The translations under genes and the position numbers were made by a program. From positions 3,617,001-3,681,000 of the forward strand of contig NZ_CCXR01000001.1 in NCBI RefSeq assembly GCF_000821085.1: a stretch of DNA of 64,000 nucleotides. Direction: 5' to 3'. Shown piece after piece: positions 31,420 to 40,413 of the stretch. The DNA comes from Bacillus sp. B-jedd (GTDB lineage Bacteria > Bacillota > Bacilli > Bacillales > Cytobacillaceae). How positions within the stretch are numbered: the first letter of the stretch is position 1; the number at the start of each line of letters is the position of its first letter. Below the pieces are notes generated by a model. The model was not told where the DNA came from. It was given only the letters and a program-made list of their open reading frames with translations, and made no database searches.

Positions 31420-31564
31420 ACCGAATGCTCCTCTCCCTACCCAACTTGGGCTTAGAGAACCTGCCTCTGTGACCGAATGCTCTTCTCCCCACCCCACTTG
31501 GGCTTAGAGAACCTCCCTCTGTGACCGAAGATTCTTCTCCCAACAAATTCGGTATAGAGAACCT
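31420..31564. repeat. Intergenic tandem array, 3 units of 51-52 bp (array 2b)
   Basis: GACCGAATGCTC... units start at 31420, 31471 and 31523 and carry TTAGAGAACCTC at their ends. This array follows array 2a directly and ends at the stop codon of the next gene (31565). Its unit sequence differs from 2a. Confidence 0.8.
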
Positions 31565-31867
31565 CTACTTTTCCACAATCTCTTCCTTCTCCTGCTTCAG
31601 CCTTTTCCACCCAACATACGAAAACGCGCAAGTGATCAAAAAAAACACTCCTCCGCCCAGCCTCATCTTGATGTCGGAAGGAATTTTTGCAACAGGAGAT
31701 TTGATGCTGAGTTTTTCAGAAAAATAACTTTTCAACAATGAGTAAACTACAACGAAAGCCACCATCGAAAGCAGCTCTTTCAAAAGTTCCTTCGGCCGGA
31801 TTCGCCCTTTATTTAAATGAATGAACAGCATACAAGCAGCCATGACGAATAACAGCATCCAGTCCAT
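31565..31867 (-). CDS. Three-span small membrane protein, unknown
   Basis: 100 residues. Helices are WMLLFVMAACMLFIHL, LLSMVAFVVVYSLL and GGVFFLITCAFSYVGW. A charged loop (LNKGRIRPKELLKE) follows the first helix, and the tail is charged (LKQEKEEIVEK). The ATG at 31867 has AGGAGG upstream; the longer reading frame is not used. Its stop codon touches the tandem array. Confidence 0.55.
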   Translation of the reverse strand: MDWMLLFVMAACMLFIHLNKGRIRPKELLKELLSMVAFVVVYSLLKSYFSEKLSIKSPVAKIPSDIKMRLGGGVFFLITCAFSYVGWKRLKQEKEEIVEK

Positions 31868-31969
31868 CTGCAGAAACCTCCTGTAAAATTCCTTGACTCT
31901 ATTTTGAGGGGATTTACCTATTTTTGCAAAAAATAAACCGCCTCCCTCCGGAAACGGCAATTGCTTCTA

Positions 31970-32188
31970 TCATAGTGAATCTTTTAAAAAATTATATAAA
32001 AAACCGGCTAATCCCATAATAAGTTGATAAATAACAAATTTAATGGACTTAAAGTGGTATTCATCTTTACTGACATTGTCTCTTCCCCAAAAAGTACGGA
32101 TCAATTTAATTAGCTCTTTTAAAGCCAGTGCAAAAAAGATTATGAAAAAGATAAAAAATACATTCTTTAGAATGATGATTAGCTGCAT
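31970..32188 (-). CDS. Small membrane protein, unknown
   Basis: 72 residues with an N-terminal helix (IIILKNVFFIFFIIFFALALKEL) and a C-terminal hydrophobic segment (FVIYQLIMGLAGFLYNFL), separated by a charged loop. GGGAGG is well placed. No family recognised. Confidence 0.55.
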   Translation of the reverse strand: MQLIIILKNVFFIFFIIFFALALKELIKLIRTFWGRDNVSKDEYHFKSIKFVIYQLIMGLAGFLYNFLKDSL

Positions 32189-32291
32189 GGATTAACCTCC
32201 CACCCTAACTTTATCACGGAGGAAAAATTTAGTTTGTGAGCATTTATTGAATTTTTCAGCCTCTTCTTTTGCAAAAAAACAAGCCGTTCCC

Positions 32292-32549
32292 TTAAGGGCG
32301 CGGCTTGGCGTTTCGATGTGCTTCGTTGAGTTGTTTGATTTCAGCCATGAGGGCTATGAGTTCGCCTTTCGCCTCGGGGTACATGGAGTTCCAGTGCTGG
32401 GCGAGCGCAGGCATCGTTTTCGCGATGTGGGTGTAAAGCGCGTACGTTTTCACTTTACCGGTGATATCTTCATCACCCGAGCCGGTCAGTAGCTCGGCGT
32501 ATTTTTCAAGTAAGGCTTCGAACTGCATCGCAAACGTTTTCTGGTCCAT
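32292..32549 (-). CDS. yusU: DUF2573 (YusU-like) protein
   Basis: 85 residues starting MDQKTFAMQFEALLEKYAELL. The block YALYTHIAKTMPALAQHWNSMYP and the rest match the small YusU/DUF2573 family, which in Bacillus subtilis lies next to the siderophore ATPase gene yusV. Function is unknown. Its start lies inside the end of the FhuF-like gene (44 bp overlap), so translation is coupled to it. GGAGGG is 12 bp from the ATG. Confidence 0.7.
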   Translation of the reverse strand: MDQKTFAMQFEALLEKYAELLTGSGDEDITGKVKTYALYTHIAKTMPALAQHWNSMYPEAKGELIALMAEIKQLNEAHRNAKPRP

Positions 32550-33501
32550 TTGAGCATTTGCCCTCCATTTCAAGCTTCCGGCACGGGCACGTCTTGCAGC
32601 GCGCGGCCTTTTCGCCGGTGAGATAGGAAAAACAGCATGTCTGGCGGATCCGCACCATTTCGTCCAGGTCATCGACATACGTTTTCCCAGTGTAAAACTT
32701 TTTCATCGGGTTGCGGTGATAGCTGCCGAACAGCTCCCCGCCCGCCTCGTTAAAAATGAAATCAAGTTCACGGTCGTTTTCGAGTACCGTTTCATACAGC
32801 CACATAATGTAAACGCCGATATTTTCCCAAAGAATCAGTTTGGAAACCCCGCTCACCTTGGCGAGCCGGTTCACCAGCGGATTGATGTGGCCCGCGAACA
32901 ACCCGGAAAGGACTTCCTCACGAAATACCTTTTCGTTTGGCAAAAATGCCTTTCGGCGGACAACGCTCCCTGGATTCCCCTGTTGTTCGATTAAGCCTAC
33001 GCCACGAAAGCCGGCTTGCGGCTCGGAACCAGGTTCTGAATTATTAACGGGGGTTTCCGTCCTCAAACCAAGTTTCGTAACGGGCTTTCCGGATTCCGGT
33101 TGCATTCCATTTTCTAGTCCTCGATTGCCGGATGTGCCGGCACTTTGCCCTTCTTCCGTTTCAGTACTGGCAAAATAAAACTTCGGCAGCCATTTCGCGT
33201 CACCGTTCGGAGGTTCAATGAAAATATTTTCCGGATCAAGGTCGAGTTTTTTGTTCCATGCCGACATGCTGTACAGGGCAATCACCGCGAGAAAAGCGTA
33301 CCTCTTAATGAAAACCGACGCGACGACCTTATCAAACTCCGTCTGGAACGTTGTCTTCAGTTCGCCAATGAATGTTTCCAGCCGCACAGGGTCGAGCAAC
33401 GATGCAGCGGAAATCATCCCTTCCATCGGCTGGTTGGAAAAACGATACTGGCTGAGAATATTCTTTTCCTGTTCAGTTAACGCGCTCGTTTTAATTTTCA
33501 A
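32506..33501 (-). CDS. FhuF-like iron-sulfur siderophore reductase with a central insertion
   Basis: 331 residues. The C-terminal motif CCFSYLTGEKAARCKTCPC is the four-Cys [2Fe-2S] site of FhuF/IucA-C-terminal-type reductases, which reduce ferric siderophores to release iron. The core fold is visible in the first 110 residues and again from about 185 on (FLPNEKVFREEVLSGLF, LILWENIGVYIMWLYE). In between lies a 70-residue low-complexity segment rich in Gly, Pro, Glu and Asn that family members normally lack. It lies directly upstream of yusU and downstream of the yusV-like ATPase, consistent with a shared iron role. Confidence 0.8.
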   Translation of the reverse strand: MKIKTSALTEQEKNILSQYRFSNQPMEGMISAASLLDPVRLETFIGELKTTFQTEFDKVVASVFIKRYAFLAVIALYSMSAWNKKLDLDPENIFIEPPNGDAKWLPKFYFASTETEEGQSAGTSGNRGLENGMQPESGKPVTKLGLRTETPVNNSEPGSEPQAGFRGVGLIEQQGNPGSVVRRKAFLPNEKVFREEVLSGLFAGHINPLVNRLAKVSGVSKLILWENIGVYIMWLYETVLENDRELDFIFNEAGGELFGSYHRNPMKKFYTGKTYVDDLDEMVRIRQTCCFSYLTGEKAARCKTCPCRKLEMEGKCSNGPENVCDAVRSLT

Positions 33502-33551
33502 TGAATCTCACCGTCCTTCCTTGATGCGAAATGCTCTTTAGCTGAATCCAT

Positions 33552-33657
33552 TGATTAAATCCGGACAAAAAAATTAATCAAATAATTAGGAGAATTAATC
33601 AAATCCCGCTGATAATTAATCGAATTCTTTAGAAAATTAATCAAATCCCCACATGTG
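33552..33657. repeat. 21-bp tandem repeat, 4-5 units
   Basis: ATTAATCAAATC-type units start at 33573, 33594, 33615 and 33636, with a degenerate one at 33552. The period is exactly 21 bp. The array ends 8 bp before the stop of the siderophore ATPase gene. Confidence 0.8.
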
Positions 33658-33664
33658 TCCCCGC

Positions 33665-34486
33665 TTAGTTACTGGCGGCGACTTCGTTTTTCAGGAGGCA
33701 GCGCCCTTTTCCGTAAGGGATGCAGAGCGGCGTTCCGAAGAGAGGGTCCATCGTGACTTCGCAGTCCATTCCGAAGACGTTTTTGACAAGTGAGCAATTG
33801 ACGACGACTTCAGGCCGCCCTTGGGCATAGATTTGTTTATCCTTGATGGCGACGATGTTGTGTGCATAGCGGCAAGCAAGGTTCAAATCATGCAGGACCA
33901 TGACAATCGTCCGGCCTTCACGTTCGTTCAAATCGTATAGCAAATCGAGAATTTCGATTTGATGCGTCATGTCGAGGTACGTCGTTGGCTCGTCGAGGAG
34001 CAGGATGTCTGTATCCTGTGCGAGCGTCATCGCAATCCAAGCGCGCTGGCGCTGACCGCCGGACAGGGAATCGACAGGGCGGTCCTTCAGTTCCTCAAGC
34101 CCGGTTGCTTTCAATGCGTCGTCCACTTTGCGCTCGTCTTCCTCGGACCACTGCTTCAGCCACGACTGATACGGATAACGCCCCTGCTTGACGAGCTGCA
34201 GGACAGTCAACCCTTCCGGCGCGACCGGGGTCTGCGGCAGAATCGCCATGTTGCGGGCGACTTCGCGCGTCGACAGCTTGGAAATCACTTTTCCTTCCAG
34301 CAAAACTGTTCCGGATTTCGGCTTCAACAAGCGCGCGATTGAACGGAGAAGCGTCGATTTCCCGCAGCCGTTCCCACCGATGAACACAGTGATTTCACCT
34401 TTAGGGATTTTCAGGTCGAGTTCTTTGATGATTAATGTATCTCCGTAGGAAAGGGACAGCTCTTTCGTTTCAATCGCTTGCGTCAA
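33665..34486 (-). CDS. yusV: Siderophore ABC transporter ATPase (YusV-like)
   Basis: 273 residues. Walker [10 protein letters not shown] (about 38-46), Q-loop [10 protein letters not shown], signature LSGGQRQRA, Walker [10 protein letters not shown] and H-loop HDLN are all intact. It belongs to the FepC/FecE type of iron-siderophore transporters, and in Bacillus subtilis the equivalent (YusV) energises several permeases. The start codon is TTG with AAAGGAG 9 bp upstream. It is separated from the permease genes by a 690-bp gap that contains a MITE-like element. Confidence 0.9.
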   Translation of the reverse strand: MTQAIETKELSLSYGDTLIIKELDLKIPKGEITVFIGGNGCGKSTLLRSIARLLKPKSGTVLLEGKVISKLSTREVARNMAILPQTPVAPEGLTVLQLVKQGRYPYQSWLKQWSEEDERKVDDALKATGLEELKDRPVDSLSGGQRQRAWIAMTLAQDTDILLLDEPTTYLDMTHQIEILDLLYDLNEREGRTIVMVLHDLNLACRYAHNIVAIKDKQIYAQGRPEVVVNCSLVKNVFGMDCEVTMDPLFGTPLCIPYGKGRCLLKNEVAASN

Positions 34487-34651
34487 TTCAGACAGCTCCT
34501 TTACTCGTTTTGCTTTCGTGTCCAGTGGCGATCCGCCTTAGAGGCCTTTGTTACATTGTGTACTAGTTATTTCATAATCTTATTGAGGACAGGAGGTGCA
34601 CTAGTGAAATTTAGCTAGTGATTTCACAGTAAACGGGCTAATTTTTATTAA

Positions 34652-34879
34652 AACTATATAGGTTGGTATAAAAATCGGTGTCCAATGTAAACGGGGTAGT
34701 TGATTTCCGCTCGGGGCACTTCGCTTTCCATGGGGCGCCAGTGGAGCCTCCTCGGCGCTCTTAGCGCCTGTGGGGTCTCCACTTGCCGCTACATCCCATA
34801 GGAGTCTACGTGCCTGAGCTCCAATCAACCAGCTATTCAATTTAATCGGTGTAATTTACAAGTACAACCTATATAGTTA
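34652..34879 (-). repeat. MITE-like element with terminal inverted repeats
   Basis: AACTATATAGGTTGGTA at one end and TACAACCTATATAGTT at the other form 14-16 bp inverted repeats. Inside, on the minus strand, are GAATAGCTGGTTGATTGGAG, GACTCCTATGGGATG and GGAGCGGAAATCAACTA-like blocks, as in the 21.1-kb element. No coding capacity. Confidence 0.75.
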
Positions 34880-34920
34880 ATTAACTAGTCCTTTTTTGCA
34901 AAAAGTACTATATGAACTGG

Positions 34921-34937
34921 TAGGGGCCTGACCCCTA
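34921..34937. repeat. Short palindrome in the yusV-permease gap
   Basis: TAGGGG-CCTGA-CCCCTA. The rest of the gap holds an imperfect repeat (TTTTGCAAAAAGTACTA and CTGCAAAAATACTA, 119 bp apart) and a 19-bp repeat TTCGATG..TCCGCCC at 35142 and 35161 next to the permease stop. Confidence 0.4.
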
Positions 34938-35176
34938 CTATATGCATATAGTCATCGAATCACACTTATTCACTATAAGGGTGATTTCAGGATAGTTACT
35001 ATTCACTACCCTCATCTGCAAAAATACTACCTGAATTCACTAGTCCTCCTCCTCCACCCATCAGAAGGACAACTCAACATTTTAAAACCTTTATTTTATG
35101 AAAGGCCAACCGCGGTCTTCCGAACTTGGTTCCAGCTTATTTTCGATGTCTCCGCCCAAATTCGATGCCTCCGCCC

Positions 35177-36232
35177 CTACTGATTCCGTGTCTTGAACAA
35201 CAGATAAATAAAATAAGGCGCTCCAATAGTGGCGGTGAAGACGCCGGCCGGAATTTCGAGTGGCGAGAACATCGTCCGGCCAATCAAATCGGCGGCCATG
35301 ACGAGGATACCTCCAAGAATTGCGGCGGTCGGTAGCAGCGCACCAAACGATGAGCCAACAAGTCTCCTTGCCATGTGCGGCGCCATCAGGCCGACGAAAC
35401 CAATACCTCCCGCGAAGGCGACGGCGGTGCCGATGAGCCCGGTTGAGATGGCTAGCAAGGCAAAGCGCTGCTTTTGCACATGGGATCCAAGACCGGTAGC
35501 GACGTCATCGCCGAGTTCCTGAATGTTCAGGTTCCGCGATGCCACGAGGGCGAGCGCGATGAGTACGAGTGTTGCCGGGAGGGCGATTGAAACGTTCGCC
35601 CAAGTCGAGCCGTAGACGGTTCCGGTAATCCAGATGTTCGCCTGGCTGGCCTGAAAGATTGGGCCGAGTATCATCATTAACGTAGTCAATGCTTTCATCA
35701 GCGCCATCAGGCCGATGCCGATTAGGACGAGCCGGATCGGTGAAACGCCGTTTTTCCAAGCAAGCATGTACACAAGGATAGCGGCAACAGCAGCTCCGAT
35801 GAAGGCGGCGACCGGAAGCCATGCGATGCTAACGGTCAGGGCGTTGCTTCTGTCAGAGAAAATCGCCAGGAAGCCGACGACCGCGACCGAGGCGCCGCCG
35901 GTAATCCCGAGGATATCCGGTGATGCGAGTGGGTTGCGAATCATTCCCTGCAAAATCCCCCCTGCGACAGCGAGCCCCATTCCGACTGTGAGCGCGATGA
36001 GGATACGTGGCAGCCGGAATGACTTGATGATGAGCTGGTCCATTTCTGTTCCTCCGCCGAAAAATACTTTCACGACGGTGAGCGGGCTGATTTTCATTTC
36101 CCCCATTCCGGTACTGATAACGAATACCGCAGAAGCGGCCAGAACTAATCCCATCAAAATAAAAAATGCCTTTTTATCGAGCAGGAAGGAAACCTTCCCT
36201 TTAAATAATCGTAAATTCCTGAATTGGCTCAT
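35177..36232 (-). CDS. Iron-siderophore ABC transporter permease (FecCD family)
   Basis: 351 residues with about ten membrane helices. Family landmarks are LIIKSFRLPRILIALTVGMGLAVAGGILQGMIRNPLASPDILG and GIGFVGLMAPHMARRLVGS, a coupling-helix region for the ATPase. It overlaps the other permease by ATGA and has GGGGGTT upstream. Closest in layout to YfhA of the schizokinen/arthrobactin system of Bacillus subtilis. Confidence 0.9.
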   Translation of the reverse strand: MSQFRNLRLFKGKVSFLLDKKAFFILMGLVLAASAVFVISTGMGEMKISPLTVVKVFFGGGTEMDQLIIKSFRLPRILIALTVGMGLAVAGGILQGMIRNPLASPDILGITGGASVAVVGFLAIFSDRSNALTVSIAWLPVAAFIGAAVAAILVYMLAWKNGVSPIRLVLIGIGLMALMKALTTLMMILGPIFQASQANIWITGTVYGSTWANVSIALPATLVLIALALVASRNLNIQELGDDVATGLGSHVQKQRFALLAISTGLIGTAVAFAGGIGFVGLMAPHMARRLVGSSFGALLPTAAILGGILVMAADLIGRTMFSPLEIPAGVFTATIGAPYFIYLLFKTRNQ

Positions 36233-37233
36233 CGGCTATTGAACCCCCTTCTGGCGATGTAGATGAAAAACGGGGTGCCGATGATGGCGGTTGTTACGCC
36301 GACCGGGACTTCCTGCGGCATGAGCAGATACCGTGAACCGATATCCGCGGCCAATAATAGCATCGCGCCTAATAAAGCGGCGTACGGGATAACCCAGCGG
36401 TGGTCAATGCCGACTATCGACCGGGTCACATGCGGGATGACGATGCCGATGAACCCAATCGGGCCGGCAACCGCGACTGCCCCGCCAGCGAGCAGGATGA
36501 CAAGGATCCCGATGCCTATTTTGACAAGAGCGGTGTTCAAACCGAGTCCTTTCGCCACGTCCTCGCCCATGGACAGGACATTCATTTTCGATGAAATCAA
36601 TAGTGACCCAATCCATCCGACTGCGAGGTAAGGCAGGACGGCAATCAAATTATCGAGTTCCCTTCCTGCGACAGAGCCGGCGAGCCAGAACAGCACCTGC
36701 TCGAGCGCGGCTTCGTTCAGGACGAGCAGGCCCTGCGTGAAGCTCGCGAACATCGCGCCTAGAGCCGCGCCGGCGAGGGTCAGCTTCATCGGTGTGAGAC
36801 CTTCGCGGCCGAATGAGCCGATTGCGTAAACGCCGATCGCCGCGGCAGCCGCTCCGAGGAACGACAGCCAGGTGAAGGCTTGGATGCTGTCGACCTTCAG
36901 GATGGTGACCGCTATGACGACCATCATCCCGGCGCCCGCGTTCACGCCGAAAATGTCAGGCGAGGCGAGCGGGTTTTTCGTCAGTGTCTGGAGAAGGACC
37001 CCTGACACGCCAAGGCTCGCCCCAACAGCTGCTGCGATAAGTGCGCGCGGCAGGCGGACCGATTCGATGATGATATGTTCATTGGAGCCGTTAAAATTCG
37101 TAAATGTTTCGATGGCCATTTTAATCGTTGTGTCGGTATAGCCAAAGACCACGCTCGCCCCCATCAGGACGAGCAGCAATATGAAGGCGGCAATCAGGCC
37201 GAGCCATTTATAACCCGTATGCTTGAGAATCAT
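36229..37233 (-). CDS. Iron-siderophore ABC transporter permease (FecCD family)
   Basis: 334 residues. The same family landmarks appear: IIESVRLPRALIAAAVGASLGVSGVLLQTLTKNPLASPDIFGV, then GPIGFIGIVIPHVTRSIVG. It is the first gene of the permease operon, with AGGAAAGG before the ATG. It corresponds to YfiZ-type permeases. Fur boxes in the intergenic region upstream and the divergent binding-protein gene show iron control. Confidence 0.9.
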   Translation of the reverse strand: MILKHTGYKWLGLIAAFILLLVLMGASVVFGYTDTTIKMAIETFTNFNGSNEHIIIESVRLPRALIAAAVGASLGVSGVLLQTLTKNPLASPDIFGVNAGAGMMVVIAVTILKVDSIQAFTWLSFLGAAAAAIGVYAIGSFGREGLTPMKLTLAGAALGAMFASFTQGLLVLNEAALEQVLFWLAGSVAGRELDNLIAVLPYLAVGWIGSLLISSKMNVLSMGEDVAKGLGLNTALVKIGIGILVILLAGGAVAVAGPIGFIGIVIPHVTRSIVGIDHRWVIPYAALLGAMLLLAADIGSRYLLMPQEVPVGVTTAIIGTPFFIYIARRGFNSR

Positions 37234-37361
37234 CGCGAAAACCTTTCCTGCGTATCATTTTTGCAAAAGAAACCTCTTTCTTCGTTGAGGTTTCTACTAT
37301 TCCAATATCTATATTGTTCTACTTTAAGTCTAAAGCTGGTCTTATGGAGTGTCAATGACTT

Positions 37362-37376
37362 TGAGAATCATTTTCA
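37362..37376. promoter_or_regulatory. Fur box 1
   Basis: TGAGAATCATTTTCA matches the Fur consensus TGATAATNATTATCA at 13 of 15 positions. Confidence 0.75.
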
Positions 37377-37493
37377 GTTGGATATGGATGTTGGTCATTG
37401 TTTCGCCTTATTCAGCGCTTTGTTACATCATGTCCCTTACTACTTAATGCTTTTTCTTTTGCAAAAGCCGACCGCCATTGTTCCGCCTTTTAT

Positions 37494-37508
37494 TGAGAAT
37501 TATTTTCA
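37494..37508. promoter_or_regulatory. Fur box 2
   Basis: TGAGAATTATTTTCA, 13 of 15 consensus positions. Confidence 0.75.
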
Positions 37509-37557
37509 ATTAAACAGTTGACAGGTTGATTTTATCATTTTATGATGAGATTGTCAT

Positions 37558-37572
37558 TGAAAATGATTATCA
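37558..37572 (+). promoter_or_regulatory. Fur box 3, before the binding-protein gene
   Basis: TGAAAATGATTATCA, 14 of 15 consensus positions, 28 bp before the start codon. Confidence 0.8.
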
Positions 37573-37600
37573 ATACCAATTATCAGGAGGCAAGACAATC

Positions 37601-38566
37601 ATGAAGAACACGAAGTACATACTCTCGCTAATGGCGATTTTCGCGGTGCTTATGCTGGCGGCCTGCGGCGGAAATGAAAAAGATAATTCCAACAGCAAGG
37701 ATAAACCGAAGGCTGACGAAGAACAAAGCTATACAGTTGAGCATGCAATGGGCAAAACAACCCTTGATAAAACCCCTGAACGCGTCGTCATTTTGACGAA
37801 CGAAGGCACTGAAGCTTTGCTGGCGCTTGGCGTAAAGCCAGTTGGCGCGGTCCAATCATGGACAGGCAAGCCGTGGTACGACCATATTAAGGATGACATG
37901 AAGGACGCCAAGGTTGTCGGCGTTGAAAGCCTAGTCAATGTTGAAGCGGTCGCGGCACTGAAGCCGGACTTGATCATCGGCAACAAGATGCGCCAGGAAG
38001 AAATTTATGAGCAGCTGAATGCAATCGCGCCGACTGTTTTCGCGGAAACGCTTCGCGGCGATTGGAAGGAAAATTTCGAGCTTTATTCCAAAGCGGTCAA
38101 TAAAGAAGAAAAAGGCAAAGAAGTTCTTTCCGATTACGATAAGCGCATTAATGGTTTGAAAGAAAAGCTTGGCGACAAGCTTGATATGAAGGTTTCGATG
38201 GTCCGCTTCATGGCTGGCGATGTCCGGATTTACCATAAGGACACTTTCTCCGGTGTCATTCTGGATGAGCTCGGCTTTGCCCGTCCGGAAAGCCAGGACG
38301 TTGATGATTTTGCCGAGAAGAACGTCACGAAGGAACGCATCCCGGCGATGGATGGCGACATCCTTTTCTACTTCACGTATGAAGAAGGCGACGGCAAAGC
38401 TTCCCAGGTTGAAAAGCAGTGGATTGAAGACCCTCTTTTCAAAAACCTTGAGGTTTCCAAGAAAGGCAACGTCCATAAAGTTTCAGATACAATTTGGAAT
38501 ACTGCCGGTGGCGTGCTCGCTGCGAACTTGATGCTTGATGATGTTGAAAAGATTTTTGCAAAATAA
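37601..38566 (+). CDS. Iron-siderophore ABC transporter substrate-binding lipoprotein
   Basis: 321 residues. The lipobox LMLAACGGN gives a lipoprotein signal with Cys at about 24. The binding-protein fold of class III is shown by VEHAMGKTTLDKTPERVVILTNEGTEALLALGVKPVGA and by a long helix connecting the lobes. It matches YfiY-type siderophore binding proteins. The ATG at 37601 has AGGAGG upstream; a longer frame from 37526 would run through Fur box 3. It is divergent from the permease operon, and a terminator follows. Confidence 0.9.
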   Translation: MKNTKYILSLMAIFAVLMLAACGGNEKDNSNSKDKPKADEEQSYTVEHAMGKTTLDKTPERVVILTNEGTEALLALGVKPVGAVQSWTGKPWYDHIKDDMKDAKVVGVESLVNVEAVAALKPDLIIGNKMRQEEIYEQLNAIAPTVFAETLRGDWKENFELYSKAVNKEEKGKEVLSDYDKRINGLKEKLGDKLDMKVSMVRFMAGDVRIYHKDTFSGVILDELGFARPESQDVDDFAEKNVTKERIPAMDGDILFYFTYEEGDGKASQVEKQWIEDPLFKNLEVSKKGNVHKVSDTIWNTAGGVLAANLMLDDVEKIFAK

Positions 38567-38619
38567 ATCTCTTGGAACAAAATTGAAAAACTCTCTCCCT
38601 TCCCTTATATAAATCTTTT

Positions 38620-38647
38620 AGCACCTGCTGATGCGGGTGCTTTTTTT
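38620..38647 (+). terminator. Terminator of the siderophore binding-protein gene
   Basis: AGCACCTGC-TGAT-GCGGGTGCT followed by seven T. The remaining 38648-38912 shows no clear sigma-G box ahead of the germination operon. Confidence 0.8.
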
Positions 38648-38912
38648 CTGTGCTTTGGGTTCCAAATTCGGTTGTTTTCCAAACAGCCTCGCTGACACTC
38701 CTCCCTCCCCACTTAGATTCCCATTTTTTCATATTCTGCTTTTTTGTGGGGAAGGCTATATTTGCTGGTTTTACAGTTGTATTTATTGAAAGAGCTTTTA
38801 ATGAGTTTTTCTAATTAAAAAATAGGATATTTTCGTAAAAATTTTGGTCAGTTCTGAAGGTCCGCTCGATTCCGAAGATCACTTTCGCGTTATGCAGTTT
38901 GGAGGTGTTTTG

Positions 38913-40397
38913 ATGGGACGCAATGCTTCCCAGGTTGAGGTGCCGCTTCCGGAGATTATCTTGCGGTCGAATGACTTCGTGCAACAGGAATATTCGAACC
39001 GGAAGACGGGTGTTAAGTTCCATCTCTCATATTTTTCGACGCTTGTGGATGAGAAGGTTATCCAACAGGACATCCTTCCTTCCTTGCTGGAGAGGCATTT
39101 TGAATTTATTGATGATGTGACGGCTGTTGTGCCGATGACCGGGATCGAGTTTCTTAATGACCCCGACAAACTAGAGGAAAAGGTGCTGAGGGGCTACCTT
39201 CTTTTAACTGTTAGCTCTGATCCCGGGAAGTTCGCCCTTTTTGAAACAAAAGGGGCGAATGCCCGCGCGATTGCCCAGCCAGAGGTTGAATTCAGTGTAA
39301 TCGGGCCAAAAGAAGCATTCGTTGAATCGCTCGCCACGAATACTAATCTTATTCGTAAAAGGCTGCCGATTAAGGAACTTGTCGCCGAGGAAATCATCAT
39401 TGGCAGGCTTACGAAAACAAAAGTTTCAGTTTTCCATATTGAAGGAATTACTGATGCGGACAACGTGAAAACAATTACTGAACGAATCAAGGCAATCGAT
39501 TTCGACGCTGTCATCGACAGTTCCTATATTGTTCAGCTCATATCAGACAACAGATACTCCCCTTTCCCACAGCTGCTTGATACGGAACGCCCCGACAGGG
39601 TTGCTGCGATTCTTGCCGAGGGAAAAGTCGCTGTTCTTGTGGACGGTTCGCCGCACGCACTTATTGGCCCGACAACACTTAGCGAGTTCTTCAGTTCGTT
39701 TGATGATTATTTCCTTAACTGGGTCGTTGCGTCTTTTTTCAGGGTGATCCGCCTTTTATCCATTATATTTTCTGTCCTGATTACGCCAATTTACGTGGCT
39801 GTGCTGACGTTTCATTATGAATTAATTCCGAAAGACCTTTTGACCACCCTTGTCAGCTCAAGACGTTTAATTCCGCTTCCGCCGATTCTTGAAGCACTTT
39901 TCCTCGAATTGACGATTGAACTTTTGCGGGAAGCGGGTGCGAGGCTGCCGACTAAGGTTGGCCAAACGATTGGTATCGTTGGCGGTATCGTTATTGGAAC
40001 CGCATCAGTGGATGCTGGGTTGACGAGTAATGTCCTTCTTATATTTGTGGCGCTCGCCGGGCTTGCTTCATTTACGACGCCTGTTTACAAAATGGGTAAC
40101 ACAATCCGGCTGCTGCGCTTTCCGTTCTTGCTGTTTGCTTCCGTGTGGGGATTGCTTGGAATCGCATTCTGCCTTTGCATCCTGCTGACCCATTTAATAA
40201 GACTGACATCCATGAATCGGCCATTCCTTGAGCCATTTTATCCACCGCGGATGAAAGACAATAAAGATACACTCATCCGGCTGCCATTTTCAGCCCAGAA
40301 AACCCGTCCGCTGTTTTTAAGAACGAAGAATCCGATTCGTTTCAATCCGAAGAAAATGAAGCAGCTGGAGGATATGGACGATGATATAGATGACTAA
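38913..40397 (+). CDS. Spore germinant receptor A subunit (GerA family)
   Basis: 494 residues. A large N-terminal hydrophilic domain (1-260) with the conserved ERPDRVAAILAEGKVAVLVDGSPHALIGP is followed by five to six membrane helices containing LLREAGARLPTKVGQTIGIVGGIVIG, the most conserved GerA block. The protein sits in the spore inner membrane and, with B and C subunits, senses germinants. I chose the ATG at 38913 (GGAGGTG upstream). It overlaps or is followed at once by the B subunit gene. Confidence 0.9.
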   Translation: MGRNASQVEVPLPEIILRSNDFVQQEYSNRKTGVKFHLSYFSTLVDEKVIQQDILPSLLERHFEFIDDVTAVVPMTGIEFLNDPDKLEEKVLRGYLLLTVSSDPGKFALFETKGANARAIAQPEVEFSVIGPKEAFVESLATNTNLIRKRLPIKELVAEEIIIGRLTKTKVSVFHIEGITDADNVKTITERIKAIDFDAVIDSSYIVQLISDNRYSPFPQLLDTERPDRVAAILAEGKVAVLVDGSPHALIGPTTLSEFFSSFDDYFLNWVVASFFRVIRLLSIIFSVLITPIYVAVLTFHYELIPKDLLTTLVSSRRLIPLPPILEALFLELTIELLREAGARLPTKVGQTIGIVGGIVIGTASVDAGLTSNVLLIFVALAGLASFTTPVYKMGNTIRLLRFPFLLFASVWGLLGIAFCLCILLTHLIRLTSMNRPFLEPFYPPRMKDNKDTLIRLPFSAQKTRPLFLRTKNPIRFNPKKMKQLEDMDDDIDD

Positions 40398-40413
40398 AAA
40401 GGGGGTCCAACAC

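Noticed and set aside
31106..31564. CRISPR array
   Set aside because: There are no constant repeats with unique spacers of equal length; the units vary throughout and no cas gene is nearby.
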